From Streptomyces sp. AP-93 (GTDB taxonomy: Bacteria > Actinomycetota > Actinomycetes > Streptomycetales > Streptomycetaceae), in contig NZ_JALGBX010000002.1 of the NCBI RefSeq assembly GCF_022808175.1, forward strand, positions 545,102 through 609,101: 64,000 bases of DNA, read 5' to 3'. Shown here in pieces: positions 52,601-60,265 of the stretch. The notes under the pieces are model-generated. The model did no database searches and had not been told where the DNA came from. It saw nothing but the letters and a program-made list of their open reading frames with translations. How positions within the stretch are numbered: the stretch's first letter is position 1; each line of letters begins with the position of its first letter. The position numbers and the translations under genes are program-made.

Positions 52601-53029
52601 TCAGGAACGCCCACGTGGAAGCACAGGTTCCAAGTCGTTCCACCGGCGGATCTCGCATCCGTTCGTCCGGCGGAACCGGGACTCCACCCTGTGGCCATGC
52701 CACGTTCCGGTGATCCGGGCCGTGGCGCGGCCGCCGTCCTGCATGGTGCAGAGCTGGTTCTTGGGCTCGGGAGCGAAGGGGTCCTTCCCCTCGCGCGCGA
52801 GGGCTTCGAGGCGGGCGCAGGCGTCCTCGGCCCGCGGGTGGTTCCCGCCGGGCGGGTCGCACTCCAGCCGGTACTCGCCGTCGGCCAGTGGGTTGCCCGT
52901 GTCGGCCACGAGGATGGTGAGCCGGTCGGGGGCAGCCAGCAGCCGGCTCAAGGGTGGCAGCGGGGGCAGGGGGCCCGCCGCTCCTGCGGCCAGAGCGGAG
53001 GCGACGGCGAAAGCGGCGAGACGCAGCAT
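52601..53029 (-). CDS. Secreted subtilisin-inhibitor-like (SSI family) protein
   Basis: 142 aa from ATG at 53029 (GGAG upstream); a longer frame to 53096 is less likely. Sec signal peptide (about 1-20). The SSI fold has the disulfide cysteines in ECDPPGGNHP, AEDACARL, LCTMQDGG and RTNGCEIRRW. By alignment from memory with SSI, the reactive bond would follow Met in CTMQD, so P1 is Met as in classical SSI. It would inhibit extracellular subtilisin- or trypsin-like proteases such as the one at 20157; that pairing is speculation. Confidence 0.9.
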   Translation of the reverse strand: MLRLAAFAVASALAAGAAGPLPPLPPLSRLLAAPDRLTILVADTGNPLADGEYRLECDPPGGNHPRAEDACARLEALAREGKDPFAPEPKNQLCTMQDGGRATARITGTWHGHRVESRFRRTNGCEIRRWNDLEPVLPRGRS

Positions 53030-53215
53030 GGGGAACTCCAGGTCGTCCGTACGTCGTACGACAGACCAACGACGAGCCGGCGCCGACGTTCCGCACACGG
53101 GGGTGCTTAAGGCTTTGCTCTGCGGGCCGCCCTCCTTGTACCGTGGGAGCGGATTGGTGACCGGCCCCTGGCCTGTGTCATCATCTGCACGCACCTTCGT
53201 ACGCGGGGGTGTGCT

Positions 53216-53306
53216 GGAGGCGTCGCCTAGTCCGGTCTATGGCGCCGCACTGCTAATGCGGTTTGGGGCTTACCCCCCATCGAGGGTTCAAATCCCTCCG
53301 CCTCCG
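53216..53306 (+). tRNA. tRNA-Ser(GCT)
   Basis: Acceptor GGAGGCG pairs with CGCCTCC (53299-53305), discriminator G. Anticodon loop CTGCTAA with GCT at 53252-53254. A long variable arm and T arm GAGGGTTCAAATCCCTC are present. CCA is not encoded. Confidence 0.97.
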
Positions 53307-53314
53307 CACTTCAC

Positions 53315-53344
53315 GAAGCCCCGGTCCTTGCGGACCGGGGCTTC
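53315..53344 (+). terminator. Terminator of tRNA-Ser(GCT)
   Basis: GAAGCCCCGGTCC (53315-53327), loop TTGC, and perfect complement (53332-53344), 8 nt after the tRNA. Confidence 0.9.
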
Positions 53345-53544
53345 GGTGCGTTTCGGTCCGGGAGGTGGCGGGACCTGCCCGCGCAGACGCGCGCCGGGGA
53401 CGCCCCGGCACCCAACCGGATGATCTTCTTCCAGGCCATTTCCGCAGGTCAGATCGGGTGGGGCTAATGGATTTCGCGTCCCGGCGAGGTCCATGTATTG
53501 TTGTTCTCGCAAGGCCAACGGGGCGCAAAACCCCGGCCAGCCAA

Positions 53545-53617
53545 GCACTCGTAGCTTAACGGATAGAGCATCTGACTACGGATCAGAAGGTTGCAGGTTC
53601 GAATCCTGCCGAGTGCA
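53545..53617 (+). tRNA. tRNA-Arg(ACG)
   Basis: Acceptor GCACTCG pairs with CGAGTGC (53610-53616), discriminator A. Anticodon ACG at 53578-53580 in loop CTACGGA; T arm GCAGGTTCGAATCCTGC. The 42 bp from the anticodon to the 3' end are duplicated at 57492-57533, which marks an integration event. Confidence 0.97.
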
Positions 53618-53625
53618 CAGCAGCT

Positions 53626-53657
53626 CAGAAGCCCCGGACGAAAGTCCGGGGCTTCTG
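53626..53657 (+). terminator. Terminator of tRNA-Arg(ACG)
   Basis: CAGAAGCCCCGGAC (53626-53639), GAAA tetraloop, and its perfect complement (53644-53657). Confidence 0.9.
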
Positions 53658-53695
53658 GCGTTTCCGCCGTACAGCAGCGAAGTACAGCAACCGCC

Positions 53696-54685
53696 TCAGC
53701 CGCTGCCACCCATCGCGGAGGGCAGCCGGTCCAAGGCGTCCCGCACATCCTCGTCGCCGGCCGCCGCGTAGACCTCCATAGTCATGGTGATCTGCGAGTG
53801 CCGCAGAATCCGCTGCGCCACCTTCGGGTGGACCTTGAGCACGACCAGGAGCGCCGCGCATGTGTGCCGGGTGTTCCGCAGCGGGATCACGCGAAGGCCG
53901 GCGCGACGTGCCCGCAGACCGAACATCCGGGTCAGGTTCCCCGGCTCGATCGGGGTTCCGTACTTCGTCGTGAAGATCAGTCCGTGGCCGTCCTGCCACA
54001 GCTCCCCGGCAGCCTTGCGATCACCGAGTTGCTGGGCCCGCCGCATCCGGAGCGCCTTCAGGCAGAGCGCCGGTAGCGGCAGGAAGTCGTCGGACTCCTC
54101 TGTCTTGGTCTCCCGGTGCAGGATCTGCCGCCCGGCCCGCTGGATCTGGTGGTCGACGTACAGCTCCCCGGCTTCGAGGTCGACGGACTTCCACGTCAGG
54201 CCCAGCACCTCCCCGCGTCGCAGGCCGAGGCAGAGCACGAGCACCCAGGCGGCGAACAGGTGGTCGTCCCGGTCCGCCGCATCGGCGAGGAACTGGCCGG
54301 CCTCGGCCACGGACCAGGGCTTGATCCGCTTGCGGCGGGGCTTGGGGACCTTCACGAGGGAGGCGACGTTCTTGCCGATCTCCTCCTCGGCGACGGCATG
54401 CGTCAGGGCGGCCCGCAGGGCGTCACGCGAGCCTTGGATCACGCGCCGGGACGGGTGCGACTCGCAGCACTCCCCGATGGCACAGCACCGCCGGCTCGCG
54501 GTGGCGCGCTTCGCGTCCTTGCCCTGGGCGCAGCACTGGCAGATGGCCGACAGCTTGGTCAGCCACTCGCGGACGTCCCGGACGGTCAGCTTGTCGAGCC
54601 GCTTCGTGCCGAGGTGCGGGGCGATGTAGAGCCGGACGTACCCCTCGTACGAGACGTAGGAGAGCGGGGCCAGGTTGGGCTTCAC
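53696..54685 (-). CDS. Tyrosine integrase, 5'-truncated
   Basis: 329 aa in the open frame from GTG at 54685, but homologous coding continues upstream in frame (RTLAAFLSYWLDSIV) to about 54737 and then stops matching, so the N-terminal arm-binding domain is lost. The catalytic part is intact: Arg in CLGLRRGEVLGL, LRNTRHTCAALL, His in RILRHSQ and Tyr in MEVYAAAG. An insertion of cysteines lies near 48-75 (ICQCCAQG, SRRCCAIGECC). The upstream end joins a NUDIX fragment. It probably once served the tRNA-Arg element; activity is doubtful. Confidence 0.85.
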   Translation of the reverse strand: MKPNLAPLSYVSYEGYVRLYIAPHLGTKRLDKLTVRDVREWLTKLSAICQCCAQGKDAKRATASRRCCAIGECCESHPSRRVIQGSRDALRAALTHAVAEEEIGKNVASLVKVPKPRRKRIKPWSVAEAGQFLADAADRDDHLFAAWVLVLCLGLRRGEVLGLTWKSVDLEAGELYVDHQIQRAGRQILHRETKTEESDDFLPLPALCLKALRMRRAQQLGDRKAAGELWQDGHGLIFTTKYGTPIEPGNLTRMFGLRARRAGLRVIPLRNTRHTCAALLVVLKVHPKVAQRILRHSQITMTMEVYAAAGDEDVRDALDRLPSAMGGSG

Positions 54686-54744
54686 GATCGAGTCCAGCCA
54701 GTACGAGAGGAAGGCGGCGAGCGTCCGGTGCCGAGTCGCGACGG

Positions 54745-54993
54745 GCCTGGGACGAGCTCACCGGGGTCTACAAGAACACCACCCGAGGCATCGTCGCCCT
54801 GTTCTTTCGCTGCAAGCCGTCCGGCGGGACCGTGCGCACTTCGGAGGAATTGACTGCGGTTGCGTGGCTCACCCCGGAGGAGGTGTCCGAGCAGATGTCC
54901 GAGGTCTTCGCGGTCCGCCTCTTGGACGCCCTGGACGGGGATGGCCCACATGTCCGGAGCCATGACGGCAAGCACCTGGCCCGGGCGCGGTAA
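54745..54993 (+). pseudogene. NUDIX hydrolase C-terminal fragment
   Basis: An open frame of 83 codons with no start, from AWDELTGVYKN through TRGIVALFFRCKP and AVAWLTPEEVSEQM to VRLLDALDG and TAA. This matches the region after the Nudix box of element-borne NUDIX proteins (Pif-like). The box itself is missing because the fragment abuts the truncated integrase at about 54740. It is the scar of a deletion that joined two element genes in opposite orientation. Confidence 0.82.
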
Positions 54994-55628
54994 GAGTTTC
55001 CCTACTTCATCAAGGGCGCTTCCGCCGCCAAGGCGGCGTCGCGCGCCGTCGCCCCGGGCCTGCGCTCCTGTCTGCGCCCCGCTCCAGCCCGGACCGCCGG
55101 CCGCGCGCCAATGCGGCTAAGGGCTTGATGGGCTGGGGCCCGTCTGATCGGTCGGCTATCTGCCAAGACCGATGCCTCCGGCGGGGGCGCTCAGGCTCCG
55201 GGATGACCGGGGCCCGTCCTGCGACTACCGGCCGGTTCGTGGTGCGGAGGGGAGCTGTCATCCCGCCTGCCGTCGACCCAGGCAAGCCATAGCAGACCAG
55301 GCTTCTGGGACCCAGGTCGTTCGTCCAGCAGGGCGCTCCACCTGGGCCCCAGAAGCCTGCCCCGCTATCACTCCGTGTGGGTCGACGGCAGACGGGATGA
55401 CAGCAGGGGCACATTGTGGCTGAGCTCGCCGCGCGACCTAGAAGCCGAGCTTGCCGAAGGAGGCGAGAATCAGGGCCCCATCACCGGTGCGGCAAGGAAC
55501 ACAAGACACCTTAATGCGCGCCTTTCGGTCGCCTGCCATCTGCCTCGTTTTGGTGCAGCTACGGGTTTCTGTCAGGACGGGGTTCGCGTCGACACAGGTT
55601 GGCAGCGCTCCCGGTCAGCGATCACTTT
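54994..55628. other. Non-coding remnant DNA with a long hairpin
   Basis: About 635 bp with no supported gene. It contains several GC-rich dyads and the 151-nt hairpin at 55254-55404. Confidence 0.5.
55254..55404. repeat. 151-nt imperfect inverted repeat (long hairpin)
   Basis: Arms of about 64 nt pair across a 22-nt loop (55318-55339). The outer 27 bp (GCTGTCATCCCG and onward) pair with one mismatch; an 8-9 nt internal bulge follows; the inner 28 bp (GGCTTCTGGG core) pair with about five mismatches. There is no open frame. It could be a MITE-like element or a structured RNA. Confidence 0.75.
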
Positions 55629-56042
55629 CTACTCGACAACCGGACCTCGCGCGTACCACAAGGCCTGATTGTGATGGTTCGCCAAGTCGACCAACTGGCC
55701 GCACCATGCGGACTGGGACTCCCCTCCCCCAAGGGTGTGAGTGACCTCGGGTACCGGATGTTGCAGCTCGCTGAGATAGCCCATATAGCGGCAGACATTG
55801 GCGTATGGATAAAACCTGGCAAATTTGGAAGTCGACTTATTCCAGTCAATGAGGAAGCTCGTGTGATGGTGGCCGTTCCAGAAGCCCTCGAATTCCACTT
55901 CCAGAGTCTCAGTGCCGCCAAAGAAGGTGGTGAACGTTGTCTTGGCCTTACCTTTGAAAGGGCCGCCCGATGAGATGGGGGCTACGTTTACCATGACATC
56001 CAGCCCATTGCTCTGATACAGGTGGAAGTTTCCGTCAAACAT
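55629..56042 (-). CDS. Orphan hypothetical protein in the tRNA-Arg element
   Basis: 137 aa from ATG at 56042, with AGGAGA 6 nt upstream. It has lower GC than its surroundings. Aromatic and His-rich, for example FEGFWNGHHHTSF and RFYPYANVC; beta-rich; no signal peptide. I do not recognise it. The good start site suggests it is real cargo. Confidence 0.6.
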   Translation of the reverse strand: MFDGNFHLYQSNGLDVMVNVAPISSGGPFKGKAKTTFTTFFGGTETLEVEFEGFWNGHHHTSFLIDWNKSTSKFARFYPYANVCRYMGYLSELQHPVPEVTHTLGGGESQSAWCGQLVDLANHHNQALWYARGPVVE

Positions 56043-56368
56043 GGGATCTCCTAGGTGTTCCTCTGGTAGCACATCCCTTCCCCGACTGTTCGACGGCGTT
56101 CGGTTGAGCCGGGAACTGTGCCCGATTGGGTGCACAGGACCACCGCATGTGCGCCTGCGGAGGGCCGGCTGGCGGGGGTTTCTGCGCTACCCGGGCCAGT
56201 TGCGCGAAGGCTGGCTGACCGGTCTGGCTAGAGCTACGGATCAGAGCGTGGCCGTGCCCTTCCCGTGCCCGTTCGGTGGGGAAACAGCGGGGAACAGCGG
56301 TCGCTGGCGGACATCACTCATACGGAACGGCCCCTGACCGTTCTTGCTGGTCAGGGGCAATTTACCTG
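56043..56368. other. Non-coding segment with hairpin
   Basis: About 325 bp without a supported gene. Near its right end, GGCCCCTGACC/GGTCAGGGGC (about 56324-56358) forms a hairpin that lies directly downstream, on the minus strand, of the tRNA-Ser 3' fragment, as a tRNA terminator would. Confidence 0.5.
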
Positions 56369-56423
56369 CGGTGGGTGTGGGATTTGAACCCACGGTGACA
56401 TCGCTGGCACGACGGTTTTCGAG
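56369..56423 (-). repeat. Inverted tRNA-Ser 3'-end fragment (relic att site)
   Basis: On the minus strand the sequence runs CTCGAAAACCGTCGTGCCAG, then the GCGATGTCAC variable arm, the T arm GTGGGTTCAAATCCCAC and acceptor ACCCACCG. It is almost identical to the 3' half of tRNA-Ser(TGA) at 21205-21260, but in opposite orientation and without the 5' half. It looks like an att relic of a second tRNA-Ser AICE. Confidence 0.85.
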
Positions 56424-56494
56424 ATCGCCTAGGGCTTGATTTTCCCGGCGCGCCGGGAAACGTGCAGGAGACCCGGGGGCTTGGCATGACGCCC

Positions 56495-57220
56495 TCAGGG
56501 TTGCTGCCGGTCACCTCTCCGCTCGCGGCCGAGGGCGCGGGAGAAGAGCGCGGCCAGAGGCCTGCGGAAAGCCGCCCCCACCGCTGTTAGAGCGGCAAGG
56601 AAAGCTGCCAAGCCGATGAGCCAGTTCCGGGCCGACGTGATGCGGTAGCCCCAGGTGGTGCGGGCGGTCAGCGCGATGTCGATGGGTGGGGAGGTACGGG
56701 CGAGGAGAACTTCCGAGTCGCCCCGGTAGGTCTCGACCATCAGCTTGAGGGTGTACCTGCCGGGCTTGCGCGGGGTGATGTACCAGCGCCACTCCACCTC
56801 GTCATCGGGCGCGGCGATGGTGCCGCTCTGGGAGCCGAGCACCTCGATGTCCACGTTATTCCCGGCCTCGGAGAGATGCGCCTTCTGCACCCCGCCCACG
56901 CTCAAAGCGCGTTGGGCCACCACATCGCCGGGAGGCCACATGGGCGGGGTCTCGCCGCGGATTGCCCTGAGCTGCACCGCGAACTCCAGGGTGTCGCCCA
57001 CGTCCACCGTCTTCGGAGGGTCGTAGTAAAGGACCCCGTTGAAGAGGGATTTGCGGTCCTCGGCCACTCCCTTCTGGAACATGACCTGGTCGGTAGCGTC
57101 GCCGGAAGCGGGAGTATAGATGTAGTGATCCACCGTGGAGAGCGTAAGCATGATCAATAGTCCGATCGTCCCGGCAGTCACCAGCAGGATCCACCACCAA
57201 GTCCGTTGTGTTCTGCGCAC
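56495..57220 (-). CDS. Membrane protein with extracytoplasmic beta domain
   Basis: 241 aa. An N-terminal helix (WWWILLVTAGTIGLLIML, about 8-26) and a C-terminal helix (about 200-218) bracket a 170-residue extracytoplasmic domain with beta-rich segments (VDVGDTLEFAVQLRAI, RWYITPRKPGRYTLKLMVETY). A basic tail (RERRGDRQ) is cytoplasmic. The domain looks immunoglobulin-like. Function unknown; cargo of the tRNA-Arg element. Confidence 0.72.
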   Translation of the reverse strand: MRRTQRTWWWILLVTAGTIGLLIMLTLSTVDHYIYTPASGDATDQVMFQKGVAEDRKSLFNGVLYYDPPKTVDVGDTLEFAVQLRAIRGETPPMWPPGDVVAQRALSVGGVQKAHLSEAGNNVDIEVLGSQSGTIAAPDDEVEWRWYITPRKPGRYTLKLMVETYRGDSEVLLARTSPPIDIALTARTTWGYRITSARNWLIGLAAFLAALTAVGAAFRRPLAALFSRALGRERRGDRQQP

Positions 57221-57372
57221 CAGGCGACCCTATCGCGACACTCCGTTGTGGTGCGGGCGCGCTGTGTTATCGATGGCAGCGGTGGAGCCCTCCGCGGGCA
57301 CGGAAATTGCCCGTCAGTGATGCTGCGGGCCCTCGTGGCGTTGATGGCCGCAGCATGTGCAGCAGCCTCGTA

Positions 57373-57417
57373 CCGCAACCACCGCAACCACCGCAACCAC
57401 CGCAACCACCGCAACCA
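57373..57417. repeat. Five tandem copies of CCGCAACCA
   Basis: 45 bp, five perfect 9-bp units, in the gap upstream of the membrane-protein gene. No gene is supported across it. Confidence 0.9.
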
Positions 57418-57491
57418 AGGCTGACCGGCGGTGACTCTGAGGGACCGGGAAGCGGCCGGTATGGCTGTCGCTGACCGATCTCGCTAGAGCA

Positions 57492-57533
57492 ACGGATCAG
57501 AAGGTTGCAGGTTCGAATCCTGCCGAGTGCACA
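57492..57533 (+). repeat. attR of the tRNA-Arg element
   Basis: 42 bp identical to 53578-53619: ACGGATCAGAAGGTTGCAGG through the T arm and CGAGTGCACA. The upstream tRNA half is missing (replaced by GCTAGAGCA), so it is not a tRNA gene. Confidence 0.92.
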
Positions 57534-57539
57534 CAGATC

Positions 57540-57572
57540 AAAGGCCCCCTGGAGAATCTCCAGGGGGCCTTT
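57540..57572 (+). terminator. Hairpin after attR (57492-57533)
   Basis: AAAGGCCCCCTGGAGA (57540-57555) pairs with TCTCCAGGGGGCCTTT (57557-57572); the apical few bases form the loop. Probably the original tRNA-Arg terminator, displaced by the integration. Confidence 0.8.
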
Positions 57573-57637
57573 GGCGTCAGCGGGTGGCGTCAACGCACCC
57601 GGGCCCCCTAAGCGGCCACGGTTCCTCCGGTCCCTCA

Positions 57638-57870
57638 TCACCAGCGAAGATCAGCCCGTTCGGCTGGTGATCCAAAGACATCCACCTCTTCCCTGCGATC
57701 TCCTGTTCCCGCTCCTGCATGGCCTTGTGCGCCTTCAAGGCCGCGACGCACCGGCCGCGTCAGCCCTTCGTAGCCGCTCAGGTTCGCGGGTTTCAGACGG
57801 TTCGGCGCCACCACGGCGATCCAGTAGGTCAGGTAGTCCCCGCAGGGCATCGCTGCGCTTCGTGATGGTG
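57638..57870 (-). pseudogene. Tyrosine integrase remnant, frameshifted and deleted
   Basis: Minus-strand pieces match two separated parts of an AICE integrase: DYLTYWIAVVAPNRLKP with ANLSGYE (compare FLSYWLDSIVKPNLAPLSY in the element at 53.7 kb), then in another frame ALKAHKAMQEREQEIAGKRW with HQPNGLIFAGDEG, a segment usually more than 150 residues further on. The catalytic end is gone. It directly follows the second tRNA-Arg att, in the position an integrase would have, so a second tandem element once sat here. The ISKra4 element lies at its 5' side. Confidence 0.78.
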
Positions 57871-57881
57871 CCTTCGCCGTT

Positions 57882-60123
57882 GGGTGTAGCTCTCCTCGAG
57901 GGACAGGTTGAGCTGGGAGAACGTTGGTTGGGGTGATGGTGGCGTGGTCGGGTCTCTACCGTGGGGGTGGAGGAGGCGACGCTGATGGGGTCGTTGATCG
58001 AGGAGTTGGAAGCGCGGGAGGCGGCGGCCCGGGCTCGGGTGGAGGCTCTCGAGGTGGAGATCGCGGAGCTGACGGTGCGTCTTGAGGGTGGGCGGGAGGC
58101 TCTCTCGCGGTTGAAGATCGCTCGGGAGACGGTGGCAGAGGTGCTCGGGGAGTTGTCCGAATCCGGGTTGGACACGGCCAGGACCGTGATGCCGCAGGTG
58201 TCGGTGGAGCCCGGGGTGCGGGTGGTGGGGGCGATCATGGTGCCGCACTGGCGGGAGGGGCTGTCGGTGGAGGCGTTGCCGGATGTGTACCGGGACATCG
58301 TCGAGGTCCTCGCGGACGCGTCGAGGCCGATGCAGGCGAAGCAGATCGTCCCTCGGATCGGGCTGCCGGCGGTGACCGCGAAGATCGAGGGGACGCGGGG
58401 GAAGCTGAAGCGGCTGGTGGAGCGGGGCTGGCTGGTGGAGGAGCGGCCCGGGCTGTTCACGGCGGCGCATCCGGTGTCGGGATGAGGATCGGTGAACTCC
58501 CGGAACGATAAAGGCTCTTCTCTCTACCTTCGGAGGTAACCAGCCAAACCGAAGGACAGAAAGAAGAGCCGTGATGGAACCGTACGACGCCTGGGATGCC
58601 AGTGGTCCGTTCGCTCCCGCTGCGAGGGCCTTTGACCGCCTGACGAGTGCCCTGTCCGGGGCGGCGAGGGGCGATTCGCGCCATCACGAGGTGGAGTTGC
58701 TGATCGAGGCGGAGGGCCGCGAGGTACTGCGGCTGCTGTTCCAGGGATTCCTCGATCAGCGGGAAGCGCGGGAGCGGGAAGAGAGCGCGCGGGAGGTCCG
58801 GGGCGGCGAGGGGCGGTTGCGTCCGCACCGGGAGCCCGGCCATCACAGGTCTCTGGCCTGTGTGTTCGGGACGGTCACGGTGGGCCGGGTCGCGTGGCGG
58901 GGCAAGCCGCTGGGCAATGTCCATCCGGCCGATGCCGAACTGTCGCTGCCCGCGGGTCTGCACTCCCATGGCCTGCGCCGGCTCGCCGTCCTGGAAGCGG
59001 TCCGCGGCTCCTATGACCAGGCGAAGGCGGCGATCGACCGTCGGTGCGGGAAGGTGATGGGCAAACGCCAGACCGAACAACTGGTCGTGGCCGCGGCCGG
59101 CGACATCGACTCCTTCTACCGGCAGAAGATTCCCTTGCCGGCGACCGCGGCGACCGCGCTCGTCCTCCAGGTCGACGGCAAGGGCATCGTCATGCGGCCC
59201 GAGGCCCTGCGGCCGGCGACGTTGAAGGCGCACCTGGCCAAGGAACCGGCGATGCGGACCCGGCTCGTACCGGGCGAGAAGCCGCACCGCAAACGGATGG
59301 CCACCCTGGCCTGCGTGTTCGACGCCGACCCCGCCCCCAGACGGCCGCACGACATCATCGCCCCACCAACAGGCCGCACCGGATCCCGGGCGCCGCGGCC
59401 GGGACCGAAGGCACGGGCGAAGTGGCTGTGCGGTTCGGTGATCCACCCGCCCGAGCACACAATCGCCGCCGCTTTCGACCAGGCCGAGGCCCGCGACCGC
59501 GATCACGCTCGCCACTGGGTCGTCCTCGTCGACGGCGCCCGCCACCAACTCGACCTGATCGCCGCCGAAGCGAGCCGGCGCGAGGTCACCGTCCACGTTC
59601 TGCTCGACATCGTGCACGTCTCGGAGTACGTCTGGACGGCCGCGCACGGCTTCCACCAGGCCGGCACCGCCGAGGCCGAAGCCTGGGTCGCCGGCCACCT
59701 GACGACGATCCTGCACGGCCAGGCCGCCCGCGCCGCCGCCGAGATCACCACCCAGGCCGAACGTGACGGACTACGTGGAGCGAAACGCCAGGCCGCTGAC
59801 GCCTGCGTCCGCTACCTCACCGGCCACCTCGACCAACTCCACTACGACACCGCCCTCGCCGCCGGCTGGCCGATCGCCACCGGGGCGATCGAGGGCGCAT
59901 GCAGGCATCTCATCGGCGACCGCCTCGAGATCACCGGCGCCCGCTGGGGTCTCACCGGCGCCGAAGCCGTCCTCAAACTCCGCGCGCTCAACGACAACGG
60001 CGATTTCGAGGAGTACTGGCGCTATCACCTCGCCCGCGAGCACGAACGCCTCTATCCCCCCCGACCAGCACAAATACCACCTCACGGCCTAGCCGGCGAT
60101 CTTCTCCCCCCCGAACTACACCC
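57882..60123 (+). mobile_element. ISKra4-family insertion sequence
   Basis: About 2.24 kb. Candidate inverted ends are GGGTGTAGCTC (57882-57892) and GAACTACACCC (60113-60123), 10 of 11 bases matching. It contains a short accessory gene and the transposase gene. No target-site duplication is obvious in the flanks. Confidence 0.7.
57985..58485 (+). CDS. Accessory protein of the ISKra4-type element
   Basis: 166 aa from ATG at 57985, with GGAGGAGG 8 nt upstream; an in-frame GTG at 57961 is an alternative. An N-terminal coiled coil (about 5-60) is followed by a linker and a winged-helix-like C-terminal domain (ADASRPMQAKQIVPRIGLP, KLKRLVERGWLVEERPGLF). I recall this gene next to ISKra4-type transposases in other Streptomyces; a DNA-binding helper role is inferred. 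Confidence 0.78.
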   Translation: MGSLIEELEAREAAARARVEALEVEIAELTVRLEGGREALSRLKIARETVAEVLGELSESGLDTARTVMPQVSVEPGVRVVGAIMVPHWREGLSVEALPDVYRDIVEVLADASRPMQAKQIVPRIGLPAVTAKIEGTRGKLKRLVERGWLVEERPGLFTAAHPVSG

Positions 60124-60265
60124 ATTCGAGTTGCCCCATCGGCCTTCAGTACCCAGGCTGGCTATAGCAGGGTTCTCCGACTCAGGTCAGCCTCTCAACC
60201 CAATCGTGGTGGTGACCGATGAAAGGTATGAGAATCCCAGGGCCCTTCCCCGGCCCGTTCATTAA
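58571..60265 (+). CDS. ISKra4-family transposase, C-terminus altered by +1 frameshift
   Basis: 564 aa as read. DDE-type motifs include VLQVDGKGIVMRPEAL and HVLLDIVHVSEYVWTAAH, and the end of the domain has TGAIEGACRHLIGDRLEITGARW. A run of seven C at 60056-60062 shifts the frame: with six C the protein would end YPPDQHKYHLTA and stop at 60092, the end typical of the family. As read, about 58 unrelated residues are appended. All catalytic parts precede the shift, so it may still work. Confidence 0.88.
   Translation: MMEPYDAWDASGPFAPAARAFDRLTSALSGAARGDSRHHEVELLIEAEGREVLRLLFQGFLDQREAREREESAREVRGGEGRLRPHREPGHHRSLACVFGTVTVGRVAWRGKPLGNVHPADAELSLPAGLHSHGLRRLAVLEAVRGSYDQAKAAIDRRCGKVMGKRQTEQLVVAAAGDIDSFYRQKIPLPATAATALVLQVDGKGIVMRPEALRPATLKAHLAKEPAMRTRLVPGEKPHRKRMATLACVFDADPAPRRPHDIIAPPTGRTGSRAPRPGPKARAKWLCGSVIHPPEHTIAAAFDQAEARDRDHARHWVVLVDGARHQLDLIAAEASRREVTVHVLLDIVHVSEYVWTAAHGFHQAGTAEAEAWVAGHLTTILHGQAARAAAEITTQAERDGLRGAKRQAADACVRYLTGHLDQLHYDTALAAGWPIATGAIEGACRHLIGDRLEITGARWGLTGAEAVLKLRALNDNGDFEEYWRYHLAREHERLYPPRPAQIPPHGLAGDLLPPELHPFELPHRPSVPRLAIAGFSDSGQPLNPIVVVTDERYENPRALPRPVH

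Larger units (their letters stand above)
53578..57533. mobile_element. Decayed integrative element in tRNA-Arg(ACG)
   Basis: About 4 kb bounded by perfect 42-bp direct repeats of the tRNA-Arg 3' end (53578-53619 and 57492-57533). It contains an integrase truncated at its 5' end, a C-terminal NUDIX fragment, a long hairpin, an orphan 137-aa gene, an inverted tRNA-Ser 3' fragment and a two-helix membrane protein. Replication and transfer genes are missing, so it is a deleted AICE-like remnant. Confidence 0.85.

Noticed and set aside
56369..56423. A complete tRNA-Ser gene on the minus strand
   Set aside because: Only the part from the anticodon loop to the 3' end is present; no D arm or 5' acceptor strand can be found upstream.
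57492..57533. A second tRNA-Arg gene
   Set aside because: Sequence identity starts only at the anticodon; the 5' half is missing, so it is an att repeat.
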